Assembly: GCF_020524045.1 (NCBI RefSeq)
Contig: NZ_JAIVKL010000016.1
Location: 44,356-108,355, forward strand
Length of the DNA: 64,000 nt
Reading direction: 5' to 3'
Source: Metabacillus litoralis
GTDB taxonomy: Bacteria; Bacillota; Bacilli; Bacillales; Bacillaceae
In this document: piece after piece, positions 26,828 to 36,093 of the stretch
Position numbering within the stretch: position 1 is the stretch's first letter
How the letters are laid out: each line of letters begins with the position of its first letter
Program-made: the position numbers and the translations under genes
Notes under the pieces: generated by a model
The model's database searches: none
Seen by the model: only the letters and a program-made list of their open reading frames with translations
What the model was told of the DNA's origin: nothing

Positions 26828-28231
26828 TCATCGCTCAGAAAAATATTTTTGTGCATTATTATAGCCAATATTCTTAACTATTTGTTTTAAAATCGCTTCA
26901 TCATTTGGAACTTTTCCTTCTTCAACCCATTCTCCTAATATGTTACATAGAATTCTTCTGAAATACTCGTGACGAACATATGAAAGAAGACTACGAGAAT
27001 CTGTTGTCATTCCGATGAAGTGGCTAAGTACACCTAAGTTTGCTAAATCTGTCATTTGGTTTAGCATTCCATTATATTGGTCGTTAAACCACCAACCTGA
27101 TCCGAATTGAACCTTTCCAGCAATTCCTTCTTCAAAGAAGTTTCCAATCATCGTACCAATCACATAATTATCACGTGGATTTAAGTTGTACAACACTGTT
27201 CTAGGTAAAGATCTTGCTTGGTCTAAGGTATCTAGGAAGCGTGATAGACCTTCTGCTAACAAATTGTCGCCGATTGAATCAAAGCCTCCATCAGCACCAA
27301 TTAGTTCTTTCATATACGTGTTATTGTTTCTTAATCCACCCATATGAAGTTGCATAACCCACTGTTTTTCGGCGTACATTTTCCCTAATTCAGAAAGAAG
27401 ATACGATCGATAACCAATCAATTCATCACTTGTAAGCTCTTCATTGTTTAAGCGTTTTGAAAAAATTTTCTCTACTTCATTTTTCTGTAATTTCTGGAAT
27501 GCCATTAGTGGGATATCATGATCTGATGCACAACAACCATGCTCAGCAAAGTGATCTACACGGTGCTTTAACGCTTCCACTAATTCATCAAGACCATTAA
27601 TTTTAACACCAGATGCATTCTCTAGCTTTGTTAGATATTCTTTAAAACTAGGTCTTTCTAGATAAAGAGCCTGATCTGGACGAAATGTTGGTGCAACTGT
27701 CACTTGAAAACTAGAGTCTTCTTGTAAAAGTTTATGATATTCAAGATTATCAGCTGGGTCATCTGTTGTACCGACAAATTCTACATTTGATTTTTCAATA
27801 AATCGACGTGGTTTAAAATTTTCTGTTTTTAATTTTTCATTACATTCTTCCCAAATCTCTTTTGCAGTATCCCGAGACAAAAGCTTCGTAATTCCAAAAT
27901 ATGTTCTTAGCTCCATGTGTGCCCAGTGGTATAATGGATTTCCAAACAAATGTGGCATTGTTTCTGCCCAAGCCTCAAATTTTTCCCAATCACTCGCATT
28001 ACCTGTAATGAGTGCCTCTTTTACTCCGTGAATACGCATTGCTCGCCATTTATAATGGTCTCCAGCAAGCCAGATTTGTGTTATATTTTCAAATGAATGA
28101 TTTTCATAGATTTCTTTTGGACTTAAATGACAATGGTAGTCAAAAATAGGTAGTTCTTTCATTACATTATGGTAAAGTTTTTCTGCAGTAGTATTAGTTA
28201 GTAAAAAATCATCACTTAAAAACGTTTTCAT
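26828..28231 (-). CDS. uxaC: Uronate isomerase (glucuronate isomerase)
   Basis: 467 aa, full length for UxaC, an amidohydrolase-superfamily enzyme. The metal motif HxH is H33/H35 in FDYHCHLSPKE. Other conserved parts are FVGTTDDPADNLEYH, LYNLNPRDNYVIGTM and GMTTDSRSLLSYVRHEYFRR. It isomerises D-glucuronate to D-fructuronate (and galacturonate to tagaturonate). GGAGGAG lies before the ATG. It is the first gene of the operon, 29 bp ahead of the LarA homologue, and is divergent from the ROK regulator. Confidence 0.96.
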   Translation of the reverse strand: MKTFLSDDFLLTNTTAEKLYHNVMKELPIFDYHCHLSPKEIYENHSFENITQIWLAGDHYKWRAMRIHGVKEALITGNASDWEKFEAWAETMPHLFGNPLYHWAHMELRTYFGITKLLSRDTAKEIWEECNEKLKTENFKPRRFIEKSNVEFVGTTDDPADNLEYHKLLQEDSSFQVTVAPTFRPDQALYLERPSFKEYLTKLENASGVKINGLDELVEALKHRVDHFAEHGCCASDHDIPLMAFQKLQKNEVEKIFSKRLNNEELTSDELIGYRSYLLSELGKMYAEKQWVMQLHMGGLRNNNTYMKELIGADGGFDSIGDNLLAEGLSRFLDTLDQARSLPRTVLYNLNPRDNYVIGTMIGNFFEEGIAGKVQFGSGWWFNDQYNGMLNQMTDLANLGVLSHFIGMTTDSRSLLSYVRHEYFRRILCNILGEWVEEGKVPNDEAILKQIVKNIGYNNAQKYFSER

Positions 28232-28436
28232 TTGTTCTCCTCCAAACCTTTTTTACGCTTTTATTAACATTGAGCTACTATGCCAATTTGCTAGATGCAT
28301 AAACTATTGCACCATTAGCATACTCACTTCAATCTACCTTAATCATTTCTTAAGCCTTTCCAGACTTTTGTTAAAAACAGAACATTTTTTAAAATTTCTT
28401 TTCTTAACAAAATATATGTTATAATTTATTTATCTT

Positions 28437-28463
28437 ATTAATTAGTTTACAAAACAAATTAAT
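28437..28463. promoter_or_regulatory. Operator copy 1 (probable ROK-repressor site) between uxaC and the ROK gene
   Basis: A 27-bp inverted repeat with arms ATTAATTAGTTT and AAACAAATTAAT (11 of 12 complementary) and spacer ACA. It lies about 205 bp before uxaC and 165 bp before the ROK gene. The form resembles XylR-type ROK operators. Confidence 0.7.
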
Positions 28464-28587
28464 GTAATATCTGTAGAATATCACTTCTACTTATACTCGT
28501 CAATCATTTCCTTTTATAATAGATCCATATTTCAATACTTATTGTTTTTATGTAATATTACTTAATATATAATGATTTTATTGACCA

Positions 28588-28602
28588 ATGTAAACGTTTT
28601 AT
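28588..28602 (+). promoter_or_regulatory. Probable cre site before the ROK regulator
   Basis: ATGTAAACGTTTTAT matches the cre pattern at 14 of 15 positions and lies 25 bp upstream of the ROK start. Another partial match overlaps the uxaC start codon on the minus strand (ATGAAAACGTTTTTA, ending at 28231). Confidence 0.5.
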
Positions 28603-28627
28603 ACCATATACCAGAAGGGTGATTAAC

Positions 28628-29797
28628 ATGGCAGCTGGCGATTCTGCTTATATAAAGAAAATAAACAGAAGTTTAATAATAGGGAAAATTTTAAAAGAAG
28701 GAATGATCTCGAGAGCAGATTTATCAAAAATTACAAAGTTAACAAGAGCTACAATTTCCGTTCAAGTGGCTGATTTATTACAAGAAGAACTAATTGTTGA
28801 ATCTCAACAAGAGCATAATACTGTAGGAAGAAAGCCGATCATGCTTTCTTTAAACCGAAAAGCTGGTTATGCACTTGGAATCGATTTGGATTATAAACAA
28901 GTCACATTTACCTTATCTGACTTAGGTGGAAATCCTGTAAATACCGTGGTTATCGAATTAATGAACTCTAATTATGATGAAATTCTAAAACTAATAGCGA
29001 AAGAGATAAAAAAATTTGATGAAAAATGTTCAGAAAGTCGATTTGGTCTTATAGGTGTCGTTATTGGGGTGCATGGCATCGTATCAAAAAAGGAAATCAT
29101 CGATTTTATCCCTCAGCATAAGTGGGAAAATAAGAATCTAAAAGAAGATCTAGCAAAAGAATTAAACATGAATATTCGTATTGAAAATAATGCTAACCTA
29201 TGCTCCTTTGCAGAGCAAGTTTACGAACATCACCAAAGTGAGAATTTAATAAGTATTAGTATGTATTCTGGTATTGGATTGGGTGTCTTAATAAATGGAG
29301 AGCTACTTAAAGGGTTTCATGGATATGCTGGTGAAATGGGACATATGATTGTTGTTCCTGACGGAAAACCTTGTAATTGTGGAAATTCAGGTTGTTGGGA
29401 ATTATATGCCTCAGAAGCGAGTCTTTTTTCAGAACTAGAGGATTTACACCAAGTAAAAAATCTTACGTATCAACAAGTAGAGAAATTCATTAACGATCAT
29501 GATCAGTTAACACTTAATCTATTAGCACAATATATTAAATATTTAACAGTTGGTTTAAATAATATCATAAATTTATTAAACCCAGAAACACTAGTACTAA
29601 ATAGTGAATTACTAAAGCTATATCCAGATGCCATTCATGAAATTAAAGCTAATCTTACTTCTTCTGTAAGCCATTATAATGAATTATTTATTTCAGACCT
29701 GGGAAAACATGCTGCAGTAATGGGCGCATGTGCTTTTGCCATAAAGGATTTCTTAGAAGTACCAAATATTAGTTTAACTATTGAACATCAAAGCTAA
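28628..29797 (+). CDS. ROK-family (XylR/NagC type) transcriptional repressor
   Basis: 389 aa. The N-terminal winged helix-turn-helix (residues about 8-70, ISRADLSKITKLTRATISVQVADLLQ) is followed by a ROK kinase-like sensor (GYALGIDLD, GIGLGVLINGELLKG) with a zinc motif in CNCGNSGCWELYASE. I chose the ATG at 28628 after AAGGGTGATT; the GTG at 28619 is inside the ribosome site. It is divergent from the uronate operon and most likely binds the three shared 27-bp inverted repeats. The effector is probably glucuronate, fructuronate, mannonate or gluconate. Confidence 0.9.
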   Translation: MAAGDSAYIKKINRSLIIGKILKEGMISRADLSKITKLTRATISVQVADLLQEELIVESQQEHNTVGRKPIMLSLNRKAGYALGIDLDYKQVTFTLSDLGGNPVNTVVIELMNSNYDEILKLIAKEIKKFDEKCSESRFGLIGVVIGVHGIVSKKEIIDFIPQHKWENKNLKEDLAKELNMNIRIENNANLCSFAEQVYEHHQSENLISISMYSGIGLGVLINGELLKGFHGYAGEMGHMIVVPDGKPCNCGNSGCWELYASEASLFSELEDLHQVKNLTYQQVEKFINDHDQLTLNLLAQYIKYLTVGLNNIINLLNPETLVLNSELLKLYPDAIHEIKANLTSSVSHYNELFISDLGKHAAVMGACAFAIKDFLEVPNISLTIEHQS

Positions 29798-29804
29798 TAA
29801 ATTT

Positions 29805-29837
29805 AAAGCCTTACTCTTCTATAGAGTAAGGCTTTTT
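29805..29837. terminator. Bidirectional terminator between the ROK gene and gnd
   Basis: AAAGCCTTACTCT / AGAGTAAGGCTTTTT hairpin with T runs on both strands, between the two convergent stop codons. Confidence 0.9.
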
Positions 29838-29842
29838 GGTCA

Positions 29843-31255
29843 TTATCCCATCCAATTAGTGTGAAAAACTCCTTCTTTATCAACACGTTGATAAGTATGA
29901 GCACCAAAATAGTCACGTTGAGCTTGTAATAAGTTAGCTGGTAATGTTTCGCTACGATAACTATCATAATAAGCAATTGCACTTGAAAAAGCAGGTACAG
30001 GAATTCCAGTTTCTACAGCTAATGAAATAACCTTACGCAATGCCGTTTGATATTCCTCTACTACCTCTTTAAAGTATGAATCTAAAAGAAGATTGGCTAA
30101 ATTAGCATCTCGATCATAGGCTTCTTTAATTTTTTGAAGGAATTGAGCACGAATAATACATCCCCCACGGAAAATCATCGCAATTTCCCCGTAATTAAGA
30201 TTCCATTGGTACTCCTCAGATGCTGCTCGCATTTGAGCAAAGCCTTGTGCGTATGAAACAATTTTACTTAAATAAAGAGCTTTACGAACAGCCTCAATTA
30301 GCTCTTCCTTTTTTCCTTCAAAAGAAGCTTTTTCAGGTCCTTTTAGTAGTTTACTAGCTTTTACACGTTCATCCTTCATTGCAGAAATAAAACGAGAAAA
30401 TACAGATTCTGTAATGATCGGAAGAGGTACTCCTAAATCAAGAGCATTTTGACTTGTCCATTTTCCTGTTCCTTTTTGTCCAGCTGTATCAAGGATAACA
30501 TCAACAAGAGGCTTGCCTGTTTCTTGGTCTATTTTTGTAAAAATGTCAGATGTAATCTCGATCAAATAGCTGTTTAACTCACCTTGATTCCATTCAGAAA
30601 AAACTTGATGAAGTTCTTCAGCACTTAAACCGAGTACATTTTTAAGAATAAAATATGCTTCACAAATTAATTGCATATCTCCATATTCAATTCCATTGTG
30701 AACCATTTTCACATAATGACCAGCTCCGTTAGGTCCGATATATGTCACACATGAATCATTATCAACTTTAGCTGAAATCGCTTCGAAAATAGGTGCAACA
30801 AGCTCATAAGCTTCTTTTTGTCCACCTGGCATAATTGAAGGTCCTTTAAGCGCACCTTCCTCACCACCTGAAACACCAGTTCCAATAAAGTGGATACCAG
30901 TTGATTCTAATTCCTTATTTCGTCTAATTGTATCTTGGAAGAATGTGTTTCCACCATCTATTAAAATATCACCTTCATCAAGGTATGGTTTTAAAGAATC
31001 AATTGTTGCATCTGTAGCAGATCCTGCCTTAACCATAAGTAAAATTTTTCTTGGTTTTTCTAGTGAATTAACGAATTCCTCAATTGTTTCAAGTCCGATG
31101 AAGTTTTTACCAACTGCTTCATTCTGTAAAAAGTCTTCTGTTTTCTCAAACGAACGGTTGAAAACAGAAACTGAATAGCCTCTACTTTCAATATTTAGCG
31201 CAAGATTTTTCCCCATTACAGCTAATCCAATAACACCTATTTGTTGTTTTGACAT
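29843..31255 (-). CDS. gnd: 6-phosphogluconate dehydrogenase (decarboxylating)
   Basis: 470 aa. The Rossmann start [15 protein letters not shown] is followed by VSGGEEGA (catalytic region), [15 protein letters not shown] (catalytic Lys/Asn) and the tail [13 protein letters not shown]. It is very close to B. subtilis GndA and oxidises 6-phosphogluconate to ribulose 5-phosphate, CO2 and NADPH. The ATG at 31255 (MSKQQIG) fits the ribosome site AAAGG better than the ATG at 31261. It carries an upstream copy of the ROK operator (31345-31371), which links it to the gluconokinase step of the neighbouring operon. Confidence 0.96.
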   Translation of the reverse strand: MSKQQIGVIGLAVMGKNLALNIESRGYSVSVFNRSFEKTEDFLQNEAVGKNFIGLETIEEFVNSLEKPRKILLMVKAGSATDATIDSLKPYLDEGDILIDGGNTFFQDTIRRNKELESTGIHFIGTGVSGGEEGALKGPSIMPGGQKEAYELVAPIFEAISAKVDNDSCVTYIGPNGAGHYVKMVHNGIEYGDMQLICEAYFILKNVLGLSAEELHQVFSEWNQGELNSYLIEITSDIFTKIDQETGKPLVDVILDTAGQKGTGKWTSQNALDLGVPLPIITESVFSRFISAMKDERVKASKLLKGPEKASFEGKKEELIEAVRKALYLSKIVSYAQGFAQMRAASEEYQWNLNYGEIAMIFRGGCIIRAQFLQKIKEAYDRDANLANLLLDSYFKEVVEEYQTALRKVISLAVETGIPVPAFSSAIAYYDSYRSETLPANLLQAQRDYFGAHTYQRVDKEGVFHTNWMG

Positions 31256-31344
31256 AGTCATTTCCTTTCCTAAAAATACTTTGGTTAGATTTTAAAATTC
31301 ACATAACTTACTTACGACAAGAGTTACAAAACAATCGACCATTT

Positions 31345-31371
31345 ATTAATTTGTTTTGTAAACTAACTAAT
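31345..31371. promoter_or_regulatory. Operator copy 2 (probable ROK-repressor site) before gnd
   Basis: Arms ATTAATTTGTTT and AAACTAACTAAT with spacer TGT. Same 12-3-12 structure as copies 1 and 3, 90 bp before the gnd start. Confidence 0.65.
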
Positions 31372-31460
31372 AAATGAATAATACTACATTATTGATAACT
31401 AAACAAGAGCTTATAAGATAGGGCACCACTTTTATTGTGGCACCCCCTTTTCTAATTTAT

Positions 31461-31661
31461 AGGCTCTGTTGAACTTTGTTGTTGATTTCCGTTACAGGCA
31501 TTCGCTTTCCTAGGAAAAAAGCACCTTTTTTCCTAGGTCCGGGAGCCTCCTCGGCGCAAGCGCCTGTGGGGTCTCCCTTTTACACGCTTCTCCCGCAGGA
31601 GTCTCATGCCTTTCACTCCAATCAACAATGTGCTAAAAATCAACATTAAGCTTTAACATAG
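31461..31661 (-). repeat. Dispersed GC-rich intergenic repeat, copy R1
   Basis: About 200 bp, nearly identical to the reverse complement of 47830-48010, including the flanks (GTTGTTGATTTCCGTTACAG and ACATTAAGCTTTAACATAG). The core contains CCGCAGGAGTCTC and GCGCCTGTGGGGTCTCCC. Within it, 31509-31537 is a perfect 13-bp-arm hairpin (CCTAGGAAAAAAG / CTTTTTTCCTAGG) that replaces the CCGCGGGCGGTC part of the other copy. Such repeats are scattered in Bacillaceae intergenic DNA. No coding capacity is seen. Confidence 0.9.
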
Positions 31662-31681
31662 ACAATTTATAAAATGTAGAA

Positions 31682-34081
31682 TTATAACTTTATTGTAAAT
31701 CTACCATTGCTTTTTAATACTTCTACACCATTTATATAAATTGTTCTTTGATCATTTTCAGGTAAATAAAAACGTAATGTTTGATATGGAAGTTTATATT
31801 CTCCTTCGATCTTATAACTAACATTTAATGATTCTGAGTCAGCTTCCATTTGGACTGAAACAATTGTATGATTGTCTTGATAATTAGCTGAAATCCCATC
31901 ATCCTCGTAAAGATCATATGAAGTACTTCCAGATTCCTTATGTGGAAATAATAAGAAGCCTCTTTCATCCATTTCCTTACCAGCAAATGAACTATCCGCA
32001 TCGTTTACAGGGATAATACTTCCTGCTTTTATTAATAAAGGATTATATTCTAATGGTGCTGGAATCGAAACTGTTTGACCACCTTCATACCACTGTGATG
32101 TATGGTAATCATACCAGCCACCTTCAGATTTAGGTAAATAAACAGATCTTTCTCTTTGTCCTTTTTCCACAACTGAAGCAACAAGCATTGATTCGCCAAG
32201 CATGAAATCATCATTTTCTTCAAATGTTTTTACATCACCTTCGAATTCATAAAATGTTGGACGAAGGATTGGTTCGTATTTCTCATGTGCTTTGTACAGC
32301 GCTGTATATAGATAAGGAATAATACGATGACGGAACTTTATTAAATCACGGATCTGACTTGTTGTTTCTCCATACATCCAAGGAACATTAACAGATTTGT
32401 CATCATTCCATGAATGGATTGTAAAGCGAGGGTGGAATATACCGTTCTGAACCCATCTCACTAATAATTCTGGTTCTGGAGCAGGTCCTGAAAATCCTCC
32501 AATATCATGCCCAATATTATAAATACCAGACAAACTTAGCCCAAGTCCCATTTTAATATTGTACTTTAGTGATTTCCAATTCGTATAGTTATCTCCAGAC
32601 CAAGTTTGTACATAACGCTGCATGCCTGGACTTCCTGACCTAGAAATTAAATAAGGTCTAAGTTCTGGAGCAAATTCCTTTTGTGCTTCATATGAAGCTT
32701 TCATCATTAGAAGAGGCTGCAGGGAACGCACATTTTCAAAGTTAGTTACCTCACCGAAGCCATTACACATTGCATTTTTTGACCAAACTTCAAATTCATT
32801 ATTATCATTCCAGGTGGAATCGATTCCATATTCCAAAAGCTTTTCAGTGACTTGTTGTTTCCACCATTTAACTGATTCTTCATTGGTAAAGTCAACATAT
32901 GCACCAACTTCATCCCAGAACTGGGCCATTTCAATATCTCCATCATGATTTAAGATAAACATCTTTTGTTCCTTTAATTCATTAAACAAAGGATGATCTT
33001 TAAGCAATGCTGGTTTAATATTTGCACAAAGTCTTACACCTTTTTCATGGTAATCTTTAATAAATCCTTTTGCATCTGGAAATTTATCAGTGTTCCAGTG
33101 AAATACATACCGCTTATCTTCAATTGATGTGTATCCTGAAGATAACTGGAATGAATCACAAATAATATCATGCTCTTCACAATTGTTAATGAACTTTTTC
33201 AATTGTTCCTGTGCATCTGGTGCATCTGTATATGTCATCGTTGAACCAGAGTATCCAAAACTCCATTTTGGAGCAAAGATTGTTTTACCAGTTAACCAAG
33301 AATATTTTTTCACAACATCTTTTACTTCTGGCCCTAACATAACATAGTAGTCTAGATCTCCAGCCATTGCTTGGTAATAACGATACCAGCCATGGTAGTT
33401 ATCCATTTCATTTCCCATATCGAATATGCTTTGCGCCATATTGTCATAGAAAATACCAAAAGAGATGTTAGTATGTTTATTTCTTGTGATATAAAAAGGA
33501 ATATGCTTATATAAAGGATCTGTATGCTGAGCATCATACCCCATTGGGTCTACACTTAACATACGATAACGTTTACCATAGCGATCCATTTCTCCACTCT
33601 TCTCACCAAGGCCAAAATACTGTTCGTCATGTGTACGTTGAAGATAATGGAAAATCCCTTCACCTAATGATCCATCGAAATTATAAGCTTGTGTATAACG
33701 ATCTGTTGCAATTTGCTCAGTTGTTCCATCACTATTTTTAGCAAACCAAGTTATTTTAAATCCATCTAGATTAATTTGCAACTTTAATCTTGATGTTTCA
33801 ACAGTGAATGAATGACCTTCATTTTGAGCCTTAAATTCTGGCAGTGTAAATGGACTTAAGTCAAAACGATCTCTACCTTTTAGGGGAACATCATCCATTC
33901 CTGGAGCAACTAACCAAGTGTTTTTAACCTCCAACTCATCACCTTTCGTCATGAGTACTCGAATCATATCTTCTTCCAATACGATAATTCTTGCTATAAC
34001 CTCGGAATTTTCCAATTGGAACTTTACAATATTATTTTTTTTATCCAAAAAACGGAATTGGTAATTCTCTCTTAGAGACAT
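31682..34081 (-). CDS. Glycoside hydrolase family 31 (alpha-glycosidase), cytoplasmic
   Basis: 799 aa without a signal peptide. GH31 landmarks: an N-terminal beta-sandwich, FGLGEKSGEMDRYGKRYRML, then the barrel with the nucleophile Asp in STWNDNNEF and the acid/base Asp in QTWSGDNYTNW, followed by C-terminal beta domains (YLYTALYKAH, YDLYEDDG). GH31 enzymes hydrolyse alpha-glucosides, alpha-xylosides and related bonds. It is the last gene of the TRAP 2 operon, 115 bp after dctM, with a 20-bp palindrome between. Pairing with a carboxylate-type TRAP importer suggests an acidic alpha-linked disaccharide as substrate; this is an inference. Confidence 0.92.
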   Translation of the reverse strand: MSLRENYQFRFLDKKNNIVKFQLENSEVIARIIVLEEDMIRVLMTKGDELEVKNTWLVAPGMDDVPLKGRDRFDLSPFTLPEFKAQNEGHSFTVETSRLKLQINLDGFKITWFAKNSDGTTEQIATDRYTQAYNFDGSLGEGIFHYLQRTHDEQYFGLGEKSGEMDRYGKRYRMLSVDPMGYDAQHTDPLYKHIPFYITRNKHTNISFGIFYDNMAQSIFDMGNEMDNYHGWYRYYQAMAGDLDYYVMLGPEVKDVVKKYSWLTGKTIFAPKWSFGYSGSTMTYTDAPDAQEQLKKFINNCEEHDIICDSFQLSSGYTSIEDKRYVFHWNTDKFPDAKGFIKDYHEKGVRLCANIKPALLKDHPLFNELKEQKMFILNHDGDIEMAQFWDEVGAYVDFTNEESVKWWKQQVTEKLLEYGIDSTWNDNNEFEVWSKNAMCNGFGEVTNFENVRSLQPLLMMKASYEAQKEFAPELRPYLISRSGSPGMQRYVQTWSGDNYTNWKSLKYNIKMGLGLSLSGIYNIGHDIGGFSGPAPEPELLVRWVQNGIFHPRFTIHSWNDDKSVNVPWMYGETTSQIRDLIKFRHRIIPYLYTALYKAHEKYEPILRPTFYEFEGDVKTFEENDDFMLGESMLVASVVEKGQRERSVYLPKSEGGWYDYHTSQWYEGGQTVSIPAPLEYNPLLIKAGSIIPVNDADSSFAGKEMDERGFLLFPHKESGSTSYDLYEDDGISANYQDNHTIVSVQMEADSESLNVSYKIEGEYKLPYQTLRFYLPENDQRTIYINGVEVLKSNGRFTIKL

Positions 34082-34157
34082 AAACTCACCTTTTCTTTTA
34101 GTTATCTGTTTATGAAGTTTTTATCTATATTTATTAAGTGCATATTTAAATTAGATA

Positions 34158-34177
34158 AGCAGGTTAATTAACCTGCT
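34158..34177 (-). other. Perfect 20-nt palindrome between dctM 2 and GH31
   Basis: AGCAGGTTAATTAACCTGCT lies in the 114-bp gap. No strong U run follows, so an intercistronic processing or attenuation hairpin is more likely than a full terminator. Confidence 0.55.
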
Positions 34178-34195
34178 ATATTATATGAATTCTAC

Positions 34196-35491
34196 TTAAT
34201 ACCCGAGTAATCTTGGTAGCAACATACTAATTTCCGGTATATATGTCACAAGTAACAAGACTATGATTATCACTAAGTAAAAAGGTAGTAATGGTTTTAT
34301 TACGTCCTCTAGATCTAATTTGGCTATACTTGCTCCTACAAACAACGCACTTCCAACTGGAGGAGTGATATTTCCAATACTTAAATTCAACACTAACAAT
34401 ATTCCAAAATGAACTGGATCCATCCCAAAGCTTGTTACAATAGGTAAGAAGATTGGTGTGAAAATAAGAATAGCTGGAGTAATATCCATAAAAGTTCCTA
34501 TTAGTAATAAGAAAATATTCAAAATAAGTAGAATGATAATTGGGTTGTCTGAAATCCCCATAATGAATTCACTAATTGCGGTCGGAATCCCTGTAAAAGC
34601 CATTACCCATGACATGATAGAAGAAGCAGCTACAAGTAGCATAATGACAGCCGTAATCTCAACTGTTTCCATTATAATTCTAGGTATATCTTTAAGCTTA
34701 ACTGCTTTGTAAGCCAGAGATAATATAAATGTATAAGCTACTGCTACTGCCGCAGCTTCAGTTGCAGTAAAGATTCCACCTAAAATTCCACCTATAACAA
34801 TAACAATCAACATTAAACTAGGAATGGCTTCTAAGAATGTTTTAACTGCTATTTTAAAAGAAACCCTTTCTGATACAGGGTAATTTCTTCGCTTTGCAAT
34901 GATAAAAGCAACAATCATACATCCTAAACCCCATAATATCCCAGGTAAATACCCAGCAATAAATAAAGCAGCTACAGATGTTCCACCACTCACTAAAGAA
35001 TAGATGATTAACGCTCCACTAGGAGGAATAATTAATCCGGTAGGAGCTGACGCAATATTTACTGCAGCTGAAAATTTAGGATCATATCCTTCCTTCTTTT
35101 GTAATGGACTCATTACACCCCCGATTGCAGCTGCAGCAGCAACAGAAGATCCTGAAAGAGATCCGAATAACATATTTCCTAGTACGTTTGCATGAGCTAA
35201 AGATCCAGGCATTTTTCCTACAAGCACCTTAGCAAAATTAATTAATCGTTCAGCAATTCCTCCATTATTCATTAAAATTCCTGAAAGAATGAAGAAAGGA
35301 ACGGCTAATAATGTAAAACTATCAAGTCCTGTTACAATTTTTTGTGCTGACGTAAAGATCGCCATATCCATCGGTATAACGGTAAGAATTGCAGCAATCG
35401 ATGCTATTACAATACTTACAGAAATGGGTACACTTATAGCAAGCATTAGTAAAAATACAATAAGTAAAACCAGCCCCGCTTGTAATGCCAC
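34196..35491 (-). CDS. TRAP transporter large permease (DctM type), TRAP 2
   Basis: 431 aa with about 12 hydrophobic helices. GSLSGSSVAAAAAIGGVMSP and NITPPVGSALFVGASIAKL are DctM hallmarks. I prefer the GTG at 35491, 10 nt after AAAGGAG; the GTG at 35500 lies against that site. It shares an operon with dctP 2, dctQ 2 and GH31 and is divergent from a LacI regulator. It should import an organic or sugar acid. Confidence 0.92.
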   Translation of the reverse strand: MALQAGLVLLIVFLLMLAISVPISVSIVIASIAAILTVIPMDMAIFTSAQKIVTGLDSFTLLAVPFFILSGILMNNGGIAERLINFAKVLVGKMPGSLAHANVLGNMLFGSLSGSSVAAAAAIGGVMSPLQKKEGYDPKFSAAVNIASAPTGLIIPPSGALIIYSLVSGGTSVAALFIAGYLPGILWGLGCMIVAFIIAKRRNYPVSERVSFKIAVKTFLEAIPSLMLIVIVIGGILGGIFTATEAAAVAVAYTFILSLAYKAVKLKDIPRIIMETVEITAVIMLLVAASSIMSWVMAFTGIPTAISEFIMGISDNPIIILLILNIFLLLIGTFMDITPAILIFTPIFLPIVTSFGMDPVHFGILLVLNLSIGNITPPVGSALFVGASIAKLDLEDVIKPLLPFYLVIIIVLLLVTYIPEISMLLPRLLGY

Positions 35492-35522
35492 GGTGTTCAC
35501 TCTCCTTTATAAAGTTGCAATA

Positions 35523-36002
35523 TCAATCCGTTGGTGTCACTTTTTTATGACTCGTCAAGTTTTCTTTTATATGAAGCATTGAATAAAACAGGAACAAAAC
35601 TCCTGCTACAATAAGACTTAAATATAAATACTGCATAGGCATTCCTAATGCAGATGAAACCTGCCCGATTGCATTTGAGTAAGCTTTTGTTCCTCCAAAC
35701 AGAAGAATAACAACAATAAAGAGCAAGACAAGTGCATCTACAAGTAATCGCACATAAAGTTGATATTTTCCAGGTACTTTTCTAGCAAGAAAAACGACAG
35801 CTAGATGTTTCTTTTTCCCATATGCATAGGCTGAACCAATCATAGTTAACCAAATAAGAGCATATCTTAAAAATTCCTCCGATACAGTACTAGGTGCATT
35901 TAAAACGAAACGAGTAAACACTTGCCAACAAGCAACTAAGACCATAACGATCATTAAGGAGCAAGTTAAAAACGCTGTAACCCTATCTACTATTTTTCTC
36001 AT
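35523..36002 (-). CDS. TRAP transporter small permease (DctQ type), TRAP 2
   Basis: 159 aa with four predicted helices and the family segment around RYALIWLTMIGSAYAYGKKKHLAV. GGTGA lies upstream of the ATG. It lies between dctP 2 and dctM 2 and is the membrane adaptor of that transporter. Confidence 0.9.
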   Translation of the reverse strand: MRKIVDRVTAFLTCSLMIVMVLVACWQVFTRFVLNAPSTVSEEFLRYALIWLTMIGSAYAYGKKKHLAVVFLARKVPGKYQLYVRLLVDALVLLFIVVILLFGGTKAYSNAIGQVSSALGMPMQYLYLSLIVAGVLFLFYSMLHIKENLTSHKKVTPTD

Positions 36003-36030
36003 AGGATCGTCACCTTTTCTTTATATTTTT

Positions 36031-36078
36031 ATGGGCCTCTTTTTCTGGAATGTAACATTCAGAAAATAAGAGGCCCAT
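36031..36078 (-). other. Stem-loop just after dctP 2
   Basis: Perfect ATGGGCCTCTT / AAGAGGCCCAT arms, 16 bp after the dctP stop, with an inner CTGAATGTTACATTCCAG helix. A-rich sequence follows on the minus strand, so it is probably an mRNA 3'-protective hairpin or attenuator rather than a terminator. Confidence 0.65.
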
Positions 36079-36093
36079 GCTATTTCTTGTTCT

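Noticed and set aside
28181..28231. cre box at the uxaC start as a firm site
   Set aside because: The match (ATGAAAACGTTTTTA) is formed by the first codons and misses the conserved C; it may be coincidence.
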